From: Rhabdophis nuchalis
Taxonomy: Eukaryota; Chordata; Lepidosauria; Squamata; Natricidae
Length of the DNA: 64,000 nucleotides
Reading direction: 5' to 3'
Assembly (NCBI GenBank): GCA_039707465.1
Contig: CM077643.1
Span: forward strand, 66,838,605 to 66,902,604
A program made the position numbers and the translations under genes. The notes below the pieces were generated by a model. It saw only the letters and a list, made by a program, of their open reading frames with translations. It was not told the origin of the DNA and ran no database searches. This document shows positions 22,319 through 33,710 of this stretch, piece by piece. The stretch's first letter is position 1; every line of letters begins with the position of its first letter.

Positions 22319-23734
22319 TTCTGTGTTATACTTTTGTGTTATTTCACACAATACCTGAATAATATGTTCTAGAAAAAGGTAGTTGCTCTAGAGGCATTCT
22401 TATACTTCTACCCATGGATAATTAAAGCAATTTTAATTAGGGATGAGAAAAATTCTTATTCCCAACTTTCCTGATCCAGAGTTCCATTTTGAATAAAGAG
22501 AAAATTATTTCCAGAATGGTTGGCTTAAACATATTTTAACCCCCCCCCCCTCAATTGATGACAGTACTTGGCTTCGTGCCATTATGAAACGTGTAATTGA
22601 AAATAGATTTTTTTTTGCCTGTGAATGATTCCTGAGCAAAGCCCACAAAGGAACAAAGATGTCATTTCCATCAGAGCTGCTTAATTTATTTGACCTTTTA
22701 TGTAGTGTGCGTTTAATACAAATGTTAAAAGATGAAACTGGCCTTAAGGGGGGAAAAAGAGTTGAAGACTGAGAATCTAATAGGACTTTGGCCAATGGTG
22801 ACTTCATTTGTTCCTACTAGAAAGCAAATTAAGTCTTGTGGTGTTTGAAAGTTATTCATTCCTACATCTTAATGGCAAATGACACATTGGTTTGACTAGT
22901 TGGCTTGCCCCCAATTTATACTGTTGCAACTCAGCTGGGGAAGTTTGTTCTGAATGCCAGAAAGGAAGTATAAATCAGAACCTTCAAAAAGGCTACACAG
23001 CAGGTCTTCTTTGGGCTCACCAGCCATTGTTTTCTTTTGCAACAGAATGACCTAGAAGTGTCCATTTTTAACAACATGGTGGTAGCAGACAACTTCAAAT
23101 AATTTTTGCAATATCAAAAACCTTGAACCCATTTTGGGGATTATCAAGTTATTTTTTAAACCATACATAATTAGACTGACCCAGACTCAAAAGAGCCCAA
23201 AACCACTGGACATTAGGCAGGTGGTTTCTAGGTATACTCCCTTTACTTGGGAAGATGTTTTGTTTTTGAAAAAAAGATATAAAAATGAAATGTATCACTT
23301 ACAAATCCATATGTGAGCTTTTCTGTTGTCTCTGTCCTATGTTCTTTTCTGTTACTGTTATTTCTACATTAGTACGCCAATTACTACGGTATTTGTACAA
23401 CAATTCTATGGTTAAAAGTAATCTGCAACTGTCCATACTGCACTTTTCCTTGCTGTGCCTCTATATTTCCCCCCCTTCCATTTGATCCCTTTGAAGGAAA
23501 AACAATTTGTTTTGTTCAGTTGCTTTACTTTGATTTCTGGTGGCTGCAGAGCTTTTAAAAATATGTTCCCTCTGATACTATTACAAGGTTGCAGCTTTAT
23601 TGGTGACTTTGCCATGCTAACGTTAGGGAAAAGATTCAAATGGGAGACAAAGAAGGCAGCTCAGGTGCCTGCAATTTTTCTAAGCAGTTTGTTGTTGCAA
23701 CAAATGGGTGCATGTTATCATTATAATTTTTTTT
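22319..23734. other. non-repetitive DNA
   Basis: No gene recognised. A C10 run lies at 22541-22550. The open frame at 23455-23922 runs into a microsatellite and has no domain. Confidence 0.45.
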
Positions 23735-23792
23735 CATACATACATACATACATGCACACCCACACACCCACATACATACATACATACATACA

Positions 23793-23821
<29 letters not shown>
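23735..23821. repeat. (CATA)n microsatellite
   Basis: CATA/TACA units with a CACACCCACACACCCACA interruption. The Tyr/Thr and Met/Cys/Val open frames over it are artefacts. Confidence 0.95.
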
Positions 23822-23823
<2 letters not shown>

Positions 23824-25108
23824 CAAAATAACAGAGTTGGAAGAGACCTTCTAGTTCAAACCTTGCTCAATCAACGAACCCATATACCATTCCAGACAAA
23901 GTGTTGTCCAATCTCTTCTTAAAAACTCCAGTGTTGGGGCATCTAAAACTTCTGGAGGTTAGTTGATTCTACTGATTAGTTGTTTTCACTGTCAGGAAAT
24001 TTCTGCTTAGTCCTAGGTTGCTTCTCTCTTTGATTAGTTTCCGTCCATGATAGCAGCCCATGAGTTACTGCTATCTTATCACGCCTAGTTCTTCTTTTCA
24101 CTAGACTAGACATAACCAATTCCTGCAACTTTTTAAATACGTTTTAGTCTCTAGTCCCTAATCATCTTTGTTGCTCTTCTCTTCACTGAGTCGCAACATC
24201 TTTTTTATATCATGGTGACCAAAACTGGATGCAATATTTGGTAAGTGTGGTCTTACCAAGGCATTGTAAAATGATATTACTACTTCATGTGATCCTATTT
24301 TATCCCTCTCCTTTTTTTGGCAGCTTTTTTTGGCACCTGTAGCACACTGATAGCTCATATTTAAGTGATTGTCCACTAGGACTCCAAGATCCCTCTCAGA
24401 GTAAACAGAGATCCCTCCATTTTTTAGAGTATAAGACACTCTGGAGTATAAGACGCACCTTAGTTTTTGGGGAGGAAAATAACACAAAAAAATCTGCCTC
24501 TGCCTACCAGCATCCATGGTATTCAACTGGCTAGCTTCCTGACTTGGAACACATGTTAACAAGGTCAGCCAATGAATAGGCATAGCAACTAAGTCAGCCA
24601 ATGAGGGCTATTTGGACTCTGAAACAAAATTTGCCATGTGAGCAACATGGAGACAGGAAGGAGCCTGAGAATTAAAAGTGAAACTGCTTGTGATTTGCTT
24701 GTATTTACTGCTACCTTGGAAAACCTGCTTTTGGTAATGTATTGTATATTATTATTATTTTGAATCCTGCTGAATTGATTACTTGTGTATGCTTTCTGAA
24801 TGTGATTGCTGCTGCAAAGTCTGACTGGCTAATCCAGCTTCAGAACTTATTGCAGCCTGATTCAGCACAGCTGATTGGCAGGTGGATTGGACTGCAGGGT
24901 GTTCTAGGCTGCAGGGATTGCCACTGGCCATCACTGCCTCCATGCCTCGTGATTTTGGGCTGTGGTGGAAGGGGCTACATTTGGTGTATAAGATGCACTC
25001 AAATTTTCACCCTCTTTTTTGGGGAAAAAGATGTGTTTTATACTCTGAAAAATATGGTACTACTATTGAGCCAGGTATCTCCTATACTACATTTGTGCAG
25101 GTATAAAA
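23822..25108 (-). mobile_element. CR1 LINE, minus strand, split by a DNA element
   Basis: CR1 3' block AACAGAGTTGGAAGAGACCT runs to about 24412. It resumes at about 25054 with TTGAGCCAGGTATCTCCTAT, which matches the CR1 order seen at 1351-1380. The gap is filled by the element at 24413-25053. The protein remnant on the minus strand contains ERDLGVLVDNHLNMSYQC; it is heavily decayed. Confidence 0.85.
24413..25053. mobile_element. non-autonomous DNA transposon nested in CR1
   Basis: About 640 bp with inverted ends: CCATTTTTTAGAGTATAAGA on the left and TTTTATACTCTGAAAAATATGG on the right (24416-24435 and 25034-25055 pair). Internally it repeats GTATAAGACGCACC in the left end and GTATAAGATGCACTC near the right. 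It has no transposase. The superfamily is not determined. Confidence 0.75.
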
Positions 25109-25182
25109 TGTCTTAAGTTCTATGTTGAAATGCTGTCAATTTACAGATTGCTCAGAATGATTTCAGTTCGTAATTTCACTTA

Positions 25183-25583
25183 TACCCATGGTTTCCTGAA
25201 AATAAGATCCTGCCTTATATTTTTTTGTCATCAAAAAAGGCACCAGGTCTTATTTTCGAGTGGGATGTTGTCCATTGACTCACCTCACTTGCGTGCATCA
25301 CCTCCAGCCTCCTTTTGGCTGTCAGAGGCTTTCAGGAACAAATAGGTTGGCAAGGCAGGTGTTGGGGTATGCGAGGCCTGGCTGTAACTGTCTGAAGGTA
25401 AGCAGTAGGGCAGCTCCACCCTCCCATCCTCACCCTAGCTTAATTTTTACTTGTGCACCCTGGAGTGGATAGGGTCTTATTTACGGCTTATTTAGGTGGT
25501 AGGACTTATATTTGGTGCACATGTAAAAAATCAAGCTAGGACTTACTTTTGGGGTAGGTTGTGTTCTTGGGAAAACATGGTAT
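25183..25583. mobile_element. non-autonomous DNA transposon (second type)
   Basis: Left end CCATGGTTTCCTGAAAATAA, right end TTCTTGGGAAAACATGG, roughly inverted. AAATAAGATCC and GGTCTTATTTACGG type motifs occur inside. No coding sequence. A family commonly seen in squamates, but I cannot name it. Confidence 0.65.
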
Positions 25584-25586
25584 TTG

Positions 25587-25587
<1 letters not shown>

Positions 25588-25679
<92 letters not shown>
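25588..25679. repeat. (GATA)n tetranucleotide array
   Basis: Twenty-three uninterrupted TATC (GATA on the minus strand) units. This is the unit of the Bkm satellite first described from a krait. Here it is an ordinary-length microsatellite directly beside the DNA element at 25183. Confidence 0.97.
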
Positions 25680-27371
25680 CAATGATTACAGAAGTGTCTT
25701 GTGGGAATTTTTTTCCAAATGACACCAGCATCTTCGAACTTCCTATTTTAGGGAAGGGGAGAACAATTAATAGTTCCTTGTCCTGAAGAATATTTCTCCC
25801 AAAGTAGTAAACAGCTTTATTCTTGCATATTCAGTCTGAAGTAAGTTCCACTAAGTTAAATAGAGTATGTAGGAGGAGAGTCATTTCAATCTGCACTTCC
25901 ATCCATAGTTATTGGGAGGGAACCCATTGAAGTAAATGAAGCTGACATGTGAATAAAGAGGCATCAAGCTGGGCTGTCAGCATAACCAGTGAACACAGAA
26001 TTCCTTTTGCCATTTCCCCAGTCTCACTGCATTATGCTAGCAATATAATACAATCAACCTTTAAATTTAATAGCCTGGAAATTTTTATGTGCTTTGCATT
26101 GACCTTTTATGTCTATGAAGGGCACACAATCACCCCTTTAACCTGCTGCCAAACCTAAGAATCATTTCAGTTTTGTCTTGGTACTAATGTGATTAAAAGT
26201 GGATTCGTATCTAAGCTATGAGTCTAACTTCCTTTTCCTATGAATTCTGAAGAAAATTGTGGTTTCATTATTTATAACTGGAAGCAAAACTAGACCATGA
26301 CAGATAAGTTCCTAAATGTTTACTGGTCATTCATCTATAAAGCATAATACTTTAAGTCTCTTGCTTGGGGCTATTTTCAAAATCAGCATTTGATAAATTA
26401 GAAGCACCAGTACTTAGTGAAGTCTCTCTGTTGCTTTTCTTCAGACCCACATCCCCTTATCCTCAAAGATAAATTAAAGCATGCTCTCACTTTGAAAAGA
26501 AAGATACTAATAGCTTGTAGCTGGTATGAGTGAAATGCAATGGGAACTGTTTTTTTTTGGGAGACAAGTACTCAAGTTGAGAGAGAGTTGTTGTACTTGA
26601 GACACTGTTTGATAAGTTGTTCTTCTGCTAATTGTGTTGATAGAACTGTAGTCTTGAGGCAGGTAGATGATTGGAATTGTCTTAAATTAGGAATGATCAA
26701 CATATGACCAAAGGCCACATGCATCCATTAGTCTAATTTTAAAGCTGTCTACAAGCAATCAGTTCAGACTTCAAGATAAATAATCTGCTTCTTTCTTGAC
26801 TTTCTGCTGCATGGAAAAGTAAAGAGCAAACATTATGTCGATGTAATGGGTAGTATGAATAACCTTGAAGAACAGGAGGAAGAGACACTACCAAGAAAAT
26901 GGTCAGATAAAAGAAATTTGAGTTTGAGGCAGAAATGTAATTTGAGAAATCCTCTCAGACTTGACCTTTCTTAGTTCTCTTTAGGGTAAAGACAGGGAGG
27001 GGAAAGGAACATTCAGATTTGCAAGATTCTATTAGTGTAACCTTAGAATAAAAGTAGTATTACCATTCATAATGACAGTTTTCTAGTCTGGTCTACCTTG
27101 GAGAGCTGATAGTCAGACAATAAAAAAAGGAGGAAAAGGAAATGTATTATAGTTGAGGCCTGTGTTGTAGAAGATTGGTGGTCTCAGATTTCCTTTCCTA
27201 GAAGTTCCTTGGTGTTCACAAATTGTTCTGGGGCAATAGCTTGTTAGTTCCGCCTGCAAATGCCAATCTTCTGAAAGGGGGTAGGGAAATAGCACCTCAC
27301 CTAATGGCATCTATCACCTAACCTAGGTGTGTGAGTGAAATAGATGTCTCACATGCTGATGCTTTTCTGGT
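25680..27371. other. non-repetitive DNA
   Basis: No gene, RNA or transposon recognised over 1.7 kb. Confidence 0.45.
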
Positions 27372-27433
27372 AAGCACCGCCCCAAGTCCCTTTCTGGGAA
27401 AGGGTGTGGTATATAAATTTAATAAACTCAAAC
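27372..27433 (+). mobile_element. L2 3' terminal fragment
   Basis: AAGCACCGCCCCAAGTCCC and GTGTGGTATATAAATTTAAT are the end of the L2 3' UTR. Confidence 0.7.
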
Positions 27434-27527
27434 TCACTCAAATGTTGAAGGAAGTGCTGCAATAATTTCTATAGCCCAAATAGCACAGAGGATGTGTGTC
27501 TATGGGATTTAACCTAATTCCTCTTGT

Positions 27528-27909
27528 CAGTGGTGGGATTCAAATAATTTAACAACTGATTCTCTGCCCTAATGACCAGCTGGGTAGGTGGGACTCAGTG
27601 GTCATGTGACTGGGTGGGCGTGGCCAACTCAACGTCACTCACATCGATGGGTGCTTCACCTTAGCTGTTACAATGTAATAAGGCTTAACCGGAGAGGCAG
27701 TTTCTGTAAGCAGGGCAATAAAGATTAGGCTACAAACAACACCAGAATGTTTCCTTCTTGCTTTCCTTCTTGCTTCCCTTACAGGATTAGCCCTGTAAAG
27801 TGGGAAAAAACAAAATGAGATTTCTTCCAACAACCGGTTCTCCGAACTGCTTAGAAATTTAACAACCGGTTTTCCCGAATAGGTGCGAACTGGCTGAACC
27901 CCACAAATG
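27528..27909. mobile_element. hAT MITE (382 bp)
   Basis: Starts CAGTGGTGGGATTCAAATAA and ends GGCTGAACCCCACAAATG, a diverged match to its start. Target duplication cctcttgt (27520-27527) versus cctcttgc (27910-27917), 7 of 8. The interior has AACAACCGGTTCTCCGAACT. No transposase. Confidence 0.85.
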
Positions 27910-27917
27910 CCTCTTGC

Positions 27918-29485
27918 CTAATTCCTCTTTGGCAATTACTAATCTTGCAGGAGATAAATAAAGACAAATTTACTAAACCAATGGAAGAAATATTAAAAAC
28001 AGTTCTGTACTTTAAATATTAAAACACAAATATTTATTGCTGAATATGTACCTTGCAAATTATTCAAAAGAGAAAAATCTAAAAGAAAACACAATCCTCC
28101 AGGTAGGTCACAAGATGGGGCTATTATACTATAAATAAAAAGGTCTCCATATAAAGAGATGGAGAAGGATTCAAATTCTTTCATATTTCACCAGATCCTA
28201 GAACTTCCACTTTAATTACATTTCTCAGGATTGATGGATAACCCTAATCTTTTAACCTTCGTCTGTAGATCTCTTCCTCTGTTTTAAACAGACCAAAACT
28301 TTTCTATCATTTGATGTATAGACTGAGATGCAGTCTACATCCACAAGTAGTGTAATGAAGGAGAGCGAATGGCTGGCTCTCCTATTCTGAGCTGTTGCCT
28401 TCCCTGTAGTATGAAATGATGTATATTATCACGACATTGGAGGAGATGAGCGAGGATGGGACAACTTTTAATAAAAAGACTAGAATACCTTCCCACAATC
28501 CCATTCAGTTTTGTTATTTTTTACTCCAATTTTATGTAACATGAGATAGCTTCCTTGGCACTATTGTAAATAAGCCAAAGGTATCACATTAGGCAGATAA
28601 CCTTATTTTATTTGTACATCTCGATGTGCTTTATCCACACACTAATCTTAATTATAGGCTCTGTAGATGAATCACAGCAAGTGACTAATTAAACAGGAAG
28701 GCAGCAATTTGAAGGTCATCAATTTGTCTGCCATTTATCTTGAACTTGTTCTTTTTCCTCTTACCGTCATTGTCATAAAAAGAAAGGAAAGAACACATAT
28801 GGGCATTCTTAAGGACTGAGCATTTTACATAATAGGGCAGCCACCCTAACAAGATCATCCTGTTCTGTTCTGAAGATCAGTTCAAAATCTAAAATGTGGG
28901 TACATTAATGATTATTTCTACTTTAGCTTTGCTCTGTCATCCCCCTCAGTAGATAGAACCTCTACCTGTCTGGATTTATTTAGCTATTCTACTGAATTTT
29001 CTCTTTTAAATACAGACTAATTTATAATATATAATAATAGATTTTTCTTTCCCTGAGCTACTCCTTTACTGTTTTTTTCACATTTCAAAAAAGTCTACTG
29101 TGAAAGTCATTTTTCTAACCACTGGAGGCATTTCATCTATATTTGGCCTATATTGGTGGCTGGGATAAACCCCTTCATTCTCAGTAGATTGGAAACTGTG
29201 GTCTGATGGACTAATTAAAAATAAAAGAAAGCTCATCTGAAAATCAGATAGCCCAGGAAGAGAAAAAAAGCCAATAAAGTAGAATATTTGTAGCTCAGAG
29301 TTAAAATGAAGGGTCCTTGGTACTCTCTGAGCTTGTTTGACGTCTCTGGAGATTCTCAGTAATTCAGGTCATGGTTATCCCAAAGCTGGTTTTTCAAGAG
29401 GCAACTGGAGCTTCTTGGATGGGAAATGAAAAGCCTTCAAAGAAGAACAAGAAAACCCAGTTGCCGCCTAAAAAACACTTTTGGG
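27918..29485. other. non-repetitive DNA, possible conserved island
   Basis: No gene recognised. 28560-28780 is a balanced, non-repetitive stretch with ATTA/TAAT motifs. 29340-29480 contains GAGCTTCTTGGATGGGAAAT, a motif I associate with interspersed repeats, but I cannot assign it. Confidence 0.4.
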
Positions 29486-29649
29486 ATGGACCAACACCAG
29501 CAGATGACATGGCTCCCCAAATCAATACAGACTGTGGAAACTTCACACTGGACTTCAAGCATCTTGCAGTGTGTGCCTCTCCATTCTTCCTCCATACTCT
29601 GGGTCATTGGTTTTCAAATGAGATGCACAAGTTGCTCTCATCAGAAAAG

Positions 29650-29689
29650 AGGACTTTGGACCACTGAGCAACAGGACTTTGGACCACTG
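29650..29689. repeat. short tandem duplication in the Tc1 relic
   Basis: AGGACTTTGGACCACTG occurs at 29650-29666 and 29673-29689, separated by AGCAAC. It lies at the junction between the non-coding 5' part and the transposase half. Confidence 0.85.
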
Positions 29690-29704
29690 TGCTTCATTAA
29701 GACC

Positions 29705-30079
29705 AGGGTCAACACAGCTGTCTACCAGGAGATTTTGGAGCACTTCATGCTTCCTTCCTCAGACAGGCTTTATGGGAATGCTGACTTCATTTTCCAGCAG
29801 GACCTGGCAGGTGCCCACACTGCCAAAAGCACCAAAACCTGGTTCAATGACCATGGGATTACTGTGCTTGATTGGCCAGCAAACTCGCCTGACCTGAACC
29901 CCAAAGAAAATCTATGGGGCATTGCCAAGAGAAAGATGAGAGACATGAGACTGAACAATGCAGAAGAGCTGAAGGCCGCTATTGAAGCATCCTGGTCTTC
30001 CATAACACCTCAGTAGTGCCACAGGCTGATAGCTTCCATGCCATGCCACATTGAGGCAGTAATTGCTGCAAAAGGGACC
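29705..30079 (+). pseudogene. Tc1 transposase C-terminal half, DD34E, premature stop
   Basis: A transposase fragment that would cut and join DNA. It reads VNTAVYQEILEHFMLPSSDR, FIFQQDLAGAHTAKS with the second catalytic Asp at 29801-29803, then LDWPANSPDLNPKENLWGI with Glu at 29906-29908. There are 34 residues between them, which matches the Tc1 DD34E class. The frame ends at TAG 30014-30016, after SSITPQ, and the following codons (CHRLIASMPCHIEAVIAAKG) continue the family's usual C-terminus. The first Asp and the N-terminus are absent. Confidence 0.82.
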
Positions 30080-30330
30080 CAAACCAAGTACTGAGTACAT
30101 ATGCATGCTTATACTTTTCAGAGGTCCAATATTGTTCTATGTACAATCCTTGTTGTATTGGTTGCATGTAATATTCTAATTTTCTGAAATTGTGGATTTG
30201 AGGTTTTCATGAGCTGTACACCATGATCATCACAATGATGACAAATCGCAGCTTGAACTATCTTGCTTTGCATGTAATGAGTCTTATCTCATATATTAGT
30301 TTCACATTTTAATTTGAATTACTGCGCATG

Positions 30331-30525
30331 AGCACACTGGGAACAGGCTCAAGCTGTTTGTCTGCCTCAGTAATGTCTGACTCTGATGCCAGCTGATAAC
30401 TGGCATATGTCTCTGCCCCCCTGTCTGCCTCCAACACAGATTCCTCATGAGAGCCTTCCCAAACTTCAGGATAGGCATGTTTCTCCCCAACCTTCTCATT
30501 GTCTGAATCCACAACAGAAAAATAG
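30331..30525 (-). other. unassigned block with an open frame, possibly repeat-derived
   Basis: On the minus strand a 67-codon frame (30512-30309) starts MDSDNEKVGEKHAYPEVWEG and is acidic throughout. Similar Ser/Glu-rich segments occur in squamate retroelements, but I cannot assign a family or function. The frame could also be chance. Confidence 0.25.
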
Positions 30526-30821
30526 TTTTTAAAAATATATATATATATTTTTATGGAGTTTCAAATAACGCACAGTAGCCAATCAAATTGAAATGCTTGG
30601 CCTAAAAAAAAAATTAAACCATAGCATGGAAACCAGACACCAATACTTGATACAGCTGAAGCTGAAAAACAATGCTTTCATCACAAAGCAGGAAAATATG
30701 GGTGGAGTTCTTATTCCCAGAGCCGGAAGGTGTCCAGGATATGGATGTCCTCCATCCCAAGTCTCCAGAAATAACTGCTAGCCACTATTCATAATGGGCA
30801 TCCTGTTATGGCCGATATAGT

Positions 30822-31233
30822 ACAGGTACAACCAAATTGACCTCAGAATTTATGTTGTTAAGTGAGAAATTTGTTAAGTGAATTTTGCTGCATTTTATGA
30901 CTTTTCTTGCCACATTTGTTAAGTGAATTACTGCAGTTGTTAAATTAGTTATTAATTAAGTTGTTAAATTAGTAACATGATTGTTAAATGAATCTGGTTG
31001 TTCTATTGACTTTGCTTGTTAGAAGGTCACAAAAGGTGATCACATGACCTCATGACACTGCAACCATCATAAATATGAACCTGTTGTCAAGCATTTGTGT
31101 GAAAATCACATGACTATGGGGATGCTGTAAAGGTTGTAAATGTGAAAAATGGTCATAAGTCACCTTTTTTCTGCCATTGTAACTTTGAACAGTCACTAAA
31201 TGAACAACTGTAATTCAAGCACTACCTCTACCT
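30822..31233. mobile_element. non-autonomous DNA element, family A
   Basis: Shares GTTAAGTGAATTACTGCAGT, TTGACTTTGCTTGTTAGAAG, GATCACATGACCTC and ATGGTCATAAGTCACC with the copies at 11318 and 13212. The ends are diverged (TACAGGTACAACCAAATTG, AATTCAAGCACTACCTCTA). Confidence 0.75.
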
Positions 31234-32321
31234 ATTCCTATACTGCTTTGCTGAGTTCTCTGTTTTCGTTGGCTGCCTTCATCAAAACTCAAAAGCTAAA
31301 TCTTCTATAGAATCTTAGTATTCTACTAAGCCACTCTCCCCAAAGCCATTTTTGGTTGTTCTTAAAACTTTTTTTTACTTAACATTGTGCAAAGAGAGAC
31401 TTTTTCTTGTCTTGTCTCAGATACTTCAGGAGCCATTACAGCTAAGTGATTACAGTTGTGTGCAATTGTATTTGCCTTGTTTCTAAAGTAGTAAAATTCT
31501 TCTGTCATCAGATACAAGGAGGGCCAAAACCTTTTCTTGATTGTATTATTTGCCATTCAAGCCTTTTCCAATTCAGTACATGTCAAAAGTAACTTAACTC
31601 TTTGCAAACAATCAATAGAATTGATTTGTTTAATGGTCCTTATGAACAATGGCGTCAAGCCAGACGATAAGTGATCTTTGTCTAGGAGGCTGAGAGCAAC
31701 TTGTGACCTGTAACGCTGAACATGCTAAAATGCCGGCAGGGCTATAAATGAAGAGATTTATTAGAATGCATATATCTCGGATGAAATGACATTTCGGCTG
31801 ACAAATAGCAACAAGAGAGAAAAACTTTGTAGACAGGAACTCCACTGTGGGAAGTACCTAGTTTTAAATGCCATGGAAAAGAGGAGCATTTTCATTTTGT
31901 GCCAAAAATGTACAGCCTAAGAAAATTCTTGTATTGGTTCTCCGGTGCATTTGTGGTATACAACTCTTAATCTCTCACATAGCGGGAGGGGTAGTATGTC
32001 CAGAAGGACAGGTGCAAAATTTTAATTAATTAGATCACAAATTTTGCAGAAGAAGACAACAAAGATGTAAGTGATCAAGTTTTGTAAATCTGTAAGAGGT
32101 CTCTTATAAAGACTGATATGAAATATTTTTTGTAGGAGGTCAAGGTGTCATTGTAAAGCTTTATCATCTTTATCTCACTATTCTTGTTACTAACACACTG
32201 TATTTCATTCTTTGCAGGTTTTGATATAGCAACTAAATACATTATCATTTCCAGTGTGGTGCTTGGCACTTGAAGATCCTTTAATATTAATATAAAACAA
32301 AACTTCTAATCTATTTGACAT
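31234..32321. other. non-repetitive DNA, possible conserved island
   Basis: No gene recognised. 31650-31840 is notably complex, with CpG-containing words (GCCGGCAGGG, TCTCGGATG, TTTCGGCTG) unlike the flanks. Confidence 0.4.
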
Positions 32322-32329
32322 GTTTCTCC

Positions 32330-32631
32330 CAGTGGTAGGATTCAAAATTTTTACTACTGGTTCTGTTCGCTTGGTGAGCGTGGCATGGCTTGGTAGATGT
32401 GGCTTGGTGGGCGTGGCAGGGGAAGGATACTGTAAAATCTCCATTCCCTCCCCACTCCAGGGGAAAGTTACTGCAAAATCCCCATTCCCTCCCGATCAGC
32501 TGGGACTTGGGAGGCAGAGAATAGATGGGAGTGTGCCAGTTAGAGGTGGTATTTACTGGTTCTCTGAACTACTCAAAATTTCCACTACCAAGTCTCCAGA
32601 ACTGGTCAGAACCTGCTAAATACCACCTCTG
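32330..32631. mobile_element. hAT MITE, CAGTGGTG family (302 bp)
   Basis: Starts CAGTGGTAGGATTCAAAATT and ends GCTAAATACCACCTCTG. Target duplication gtttctcc (32322-32329) versus gtttctct (32632-32639). The interior repeats GGGGAAGGATACTGTAAAATC and GGGGAAAGTTACTGCAAAATC-type units. No transposase. Confidence 0.88.
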
Positions 32632-32701
32632 GTTTCTCTCATTGAACAATGTTGTCTTTCAAGATTATGTATGTTATGACAGTATTATCTTTTTAATACA
32701 A

Positions 32702-32748
32702 TATTTATTTATTCATCAAATTTATATCGCTGCCCATCTCACATGACT
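32702..32748 (-). mobile_element. L2 3' terminal fragment, minus strand
   Basis: TTTATTTATTCATCAAATTT followed by ATATCGCTGCCCATCTC is the reverse complement of the L2 3' end type seen at 47815-47880. Confidence 0.5.
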
Positions 32749-32944
32749 TTGGTGATGGTGGAGAATTGTGTTTTCAGACTTACAAGACTGATGTAATTCT
32801 TAGTAGGTAAACCAGACAGGAAGTCCAGCCAAATATACTTGCTCGTATTTATGTTGGAAGCACTGAGTTGCTTCCAGGTTCAAAGAATTAATTGGTGATA
32901 TTACCACTGCCTGGGGCAGTCTGATTGGGGGCTTCTTTCATGTC

Positions 32945-33118
32945 CCTGTTAATGTACCCACCAAAGTGATACCTATTTATTTACTTACAAATGTTTACTT
33001 TCGAACTGCTTGGTAGGCAGGAGCTAGAGTGAGCGATGGGAGCTCATGCCGTCACAGCAGCACTTGGGTCTTGAACGTGGACTTGCTAATTATCCCAATC
33101 ATGTAGGTCACCACGCTC
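32945..33118 (-). mobile_element. SINE family B fragment, minus strand
   Basis: CTTTCGAACTGCTTGGTAGG and GATGGGAGCTCATGCC are diverged pieces of the SINE at 21990. Confidence 0.65.
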
Positions 33119-33372
33119 CACCAAATACACTAATTGTATTTTATTGCAAAGATGCATTAACAAAATCTTGCAAGTCTGAAAGTACAATTCCCCTACTTTC
33201 TCTATTGTAGTCCAATAATTAAAGATGGTCCCTCTTGAGCCTCTTGCTCAATCCATGATGCAGCTGTGGGCTATGCTCCCACTTATCTGACCATTCCTTA
33301 GGAAGCATATGTTTGCCCAATGTCCCAAGGTCATTCACACAAAGCATTACATCACATTAAGTGCTGGCCAAG

Positions 33373-33589
33373 CAGGGGTGAAATCTAGCAGGTTCAGAAA
33401 GGTTCTGGTGAACCAGTAGCAGAAATTTTGATTAGTTCGAAGAACTGGCAAATACCACCTATGGCTGGCTCCAGAGTGGGGTAAGAATGGAGATTTTGCA
33501 GTATCCTTTCCCTGCCACACTCACCAAGCCATGGCCACCAAGCCACACCCACAGAACCAGTAGTTTAAAAAAATTGAATTTCACCACTA
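33373..33589. mobile_element. hAT MITE, CAGTGGTG family, inverted orientation
   Basis: Begins CAGGGGTGAAATCTAGCAGG and ends TTGAATTTCACCACTA. Target duplication tggccaag (33365-33372) versus tgggcaag (33590-33597), 7 of 8. Confidence 0.85.
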
Positions 33590-33710
33590 TGGGCAAGTTA
33601 CAGGCAATCCTGATCTCCACCTAGCATTGCCATTTCCTGTCTTTCTATTTCTTCAATTTTAAGCTACAGTGTAGTAGTCATGCATTCAAATATTATCCAG
33701 CACAGTATTG

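Larger units (their letters stand above)
29486..30330 (+). mobile_element. Tc1/mariner transposon relic
   Basis: Cut-and-paste transposon of the Tc1 group. A non-coding 5' part (ATGACATGGCTCCCCAAATC, GACTGTGGAAACTTCACACT) precedes the C-terminal half of a transposase. The 3' flank has TAATATTCTAATTTTCTGAA and ends near TTTGAATTACTG. The nucleotide sequence closely resembles Tc1 elements that I know from teleost genomes. The N-terminal DNA-binding domains and the first catalytic aspartate are not found, so it is inactive. Confidence 0.8.

Noticed and set aside
23636..23922. Tyr/Thr-rich or Met/Cys/Val-rich protein
   Set aside because: Comes from the (CATA)n microsatellite.
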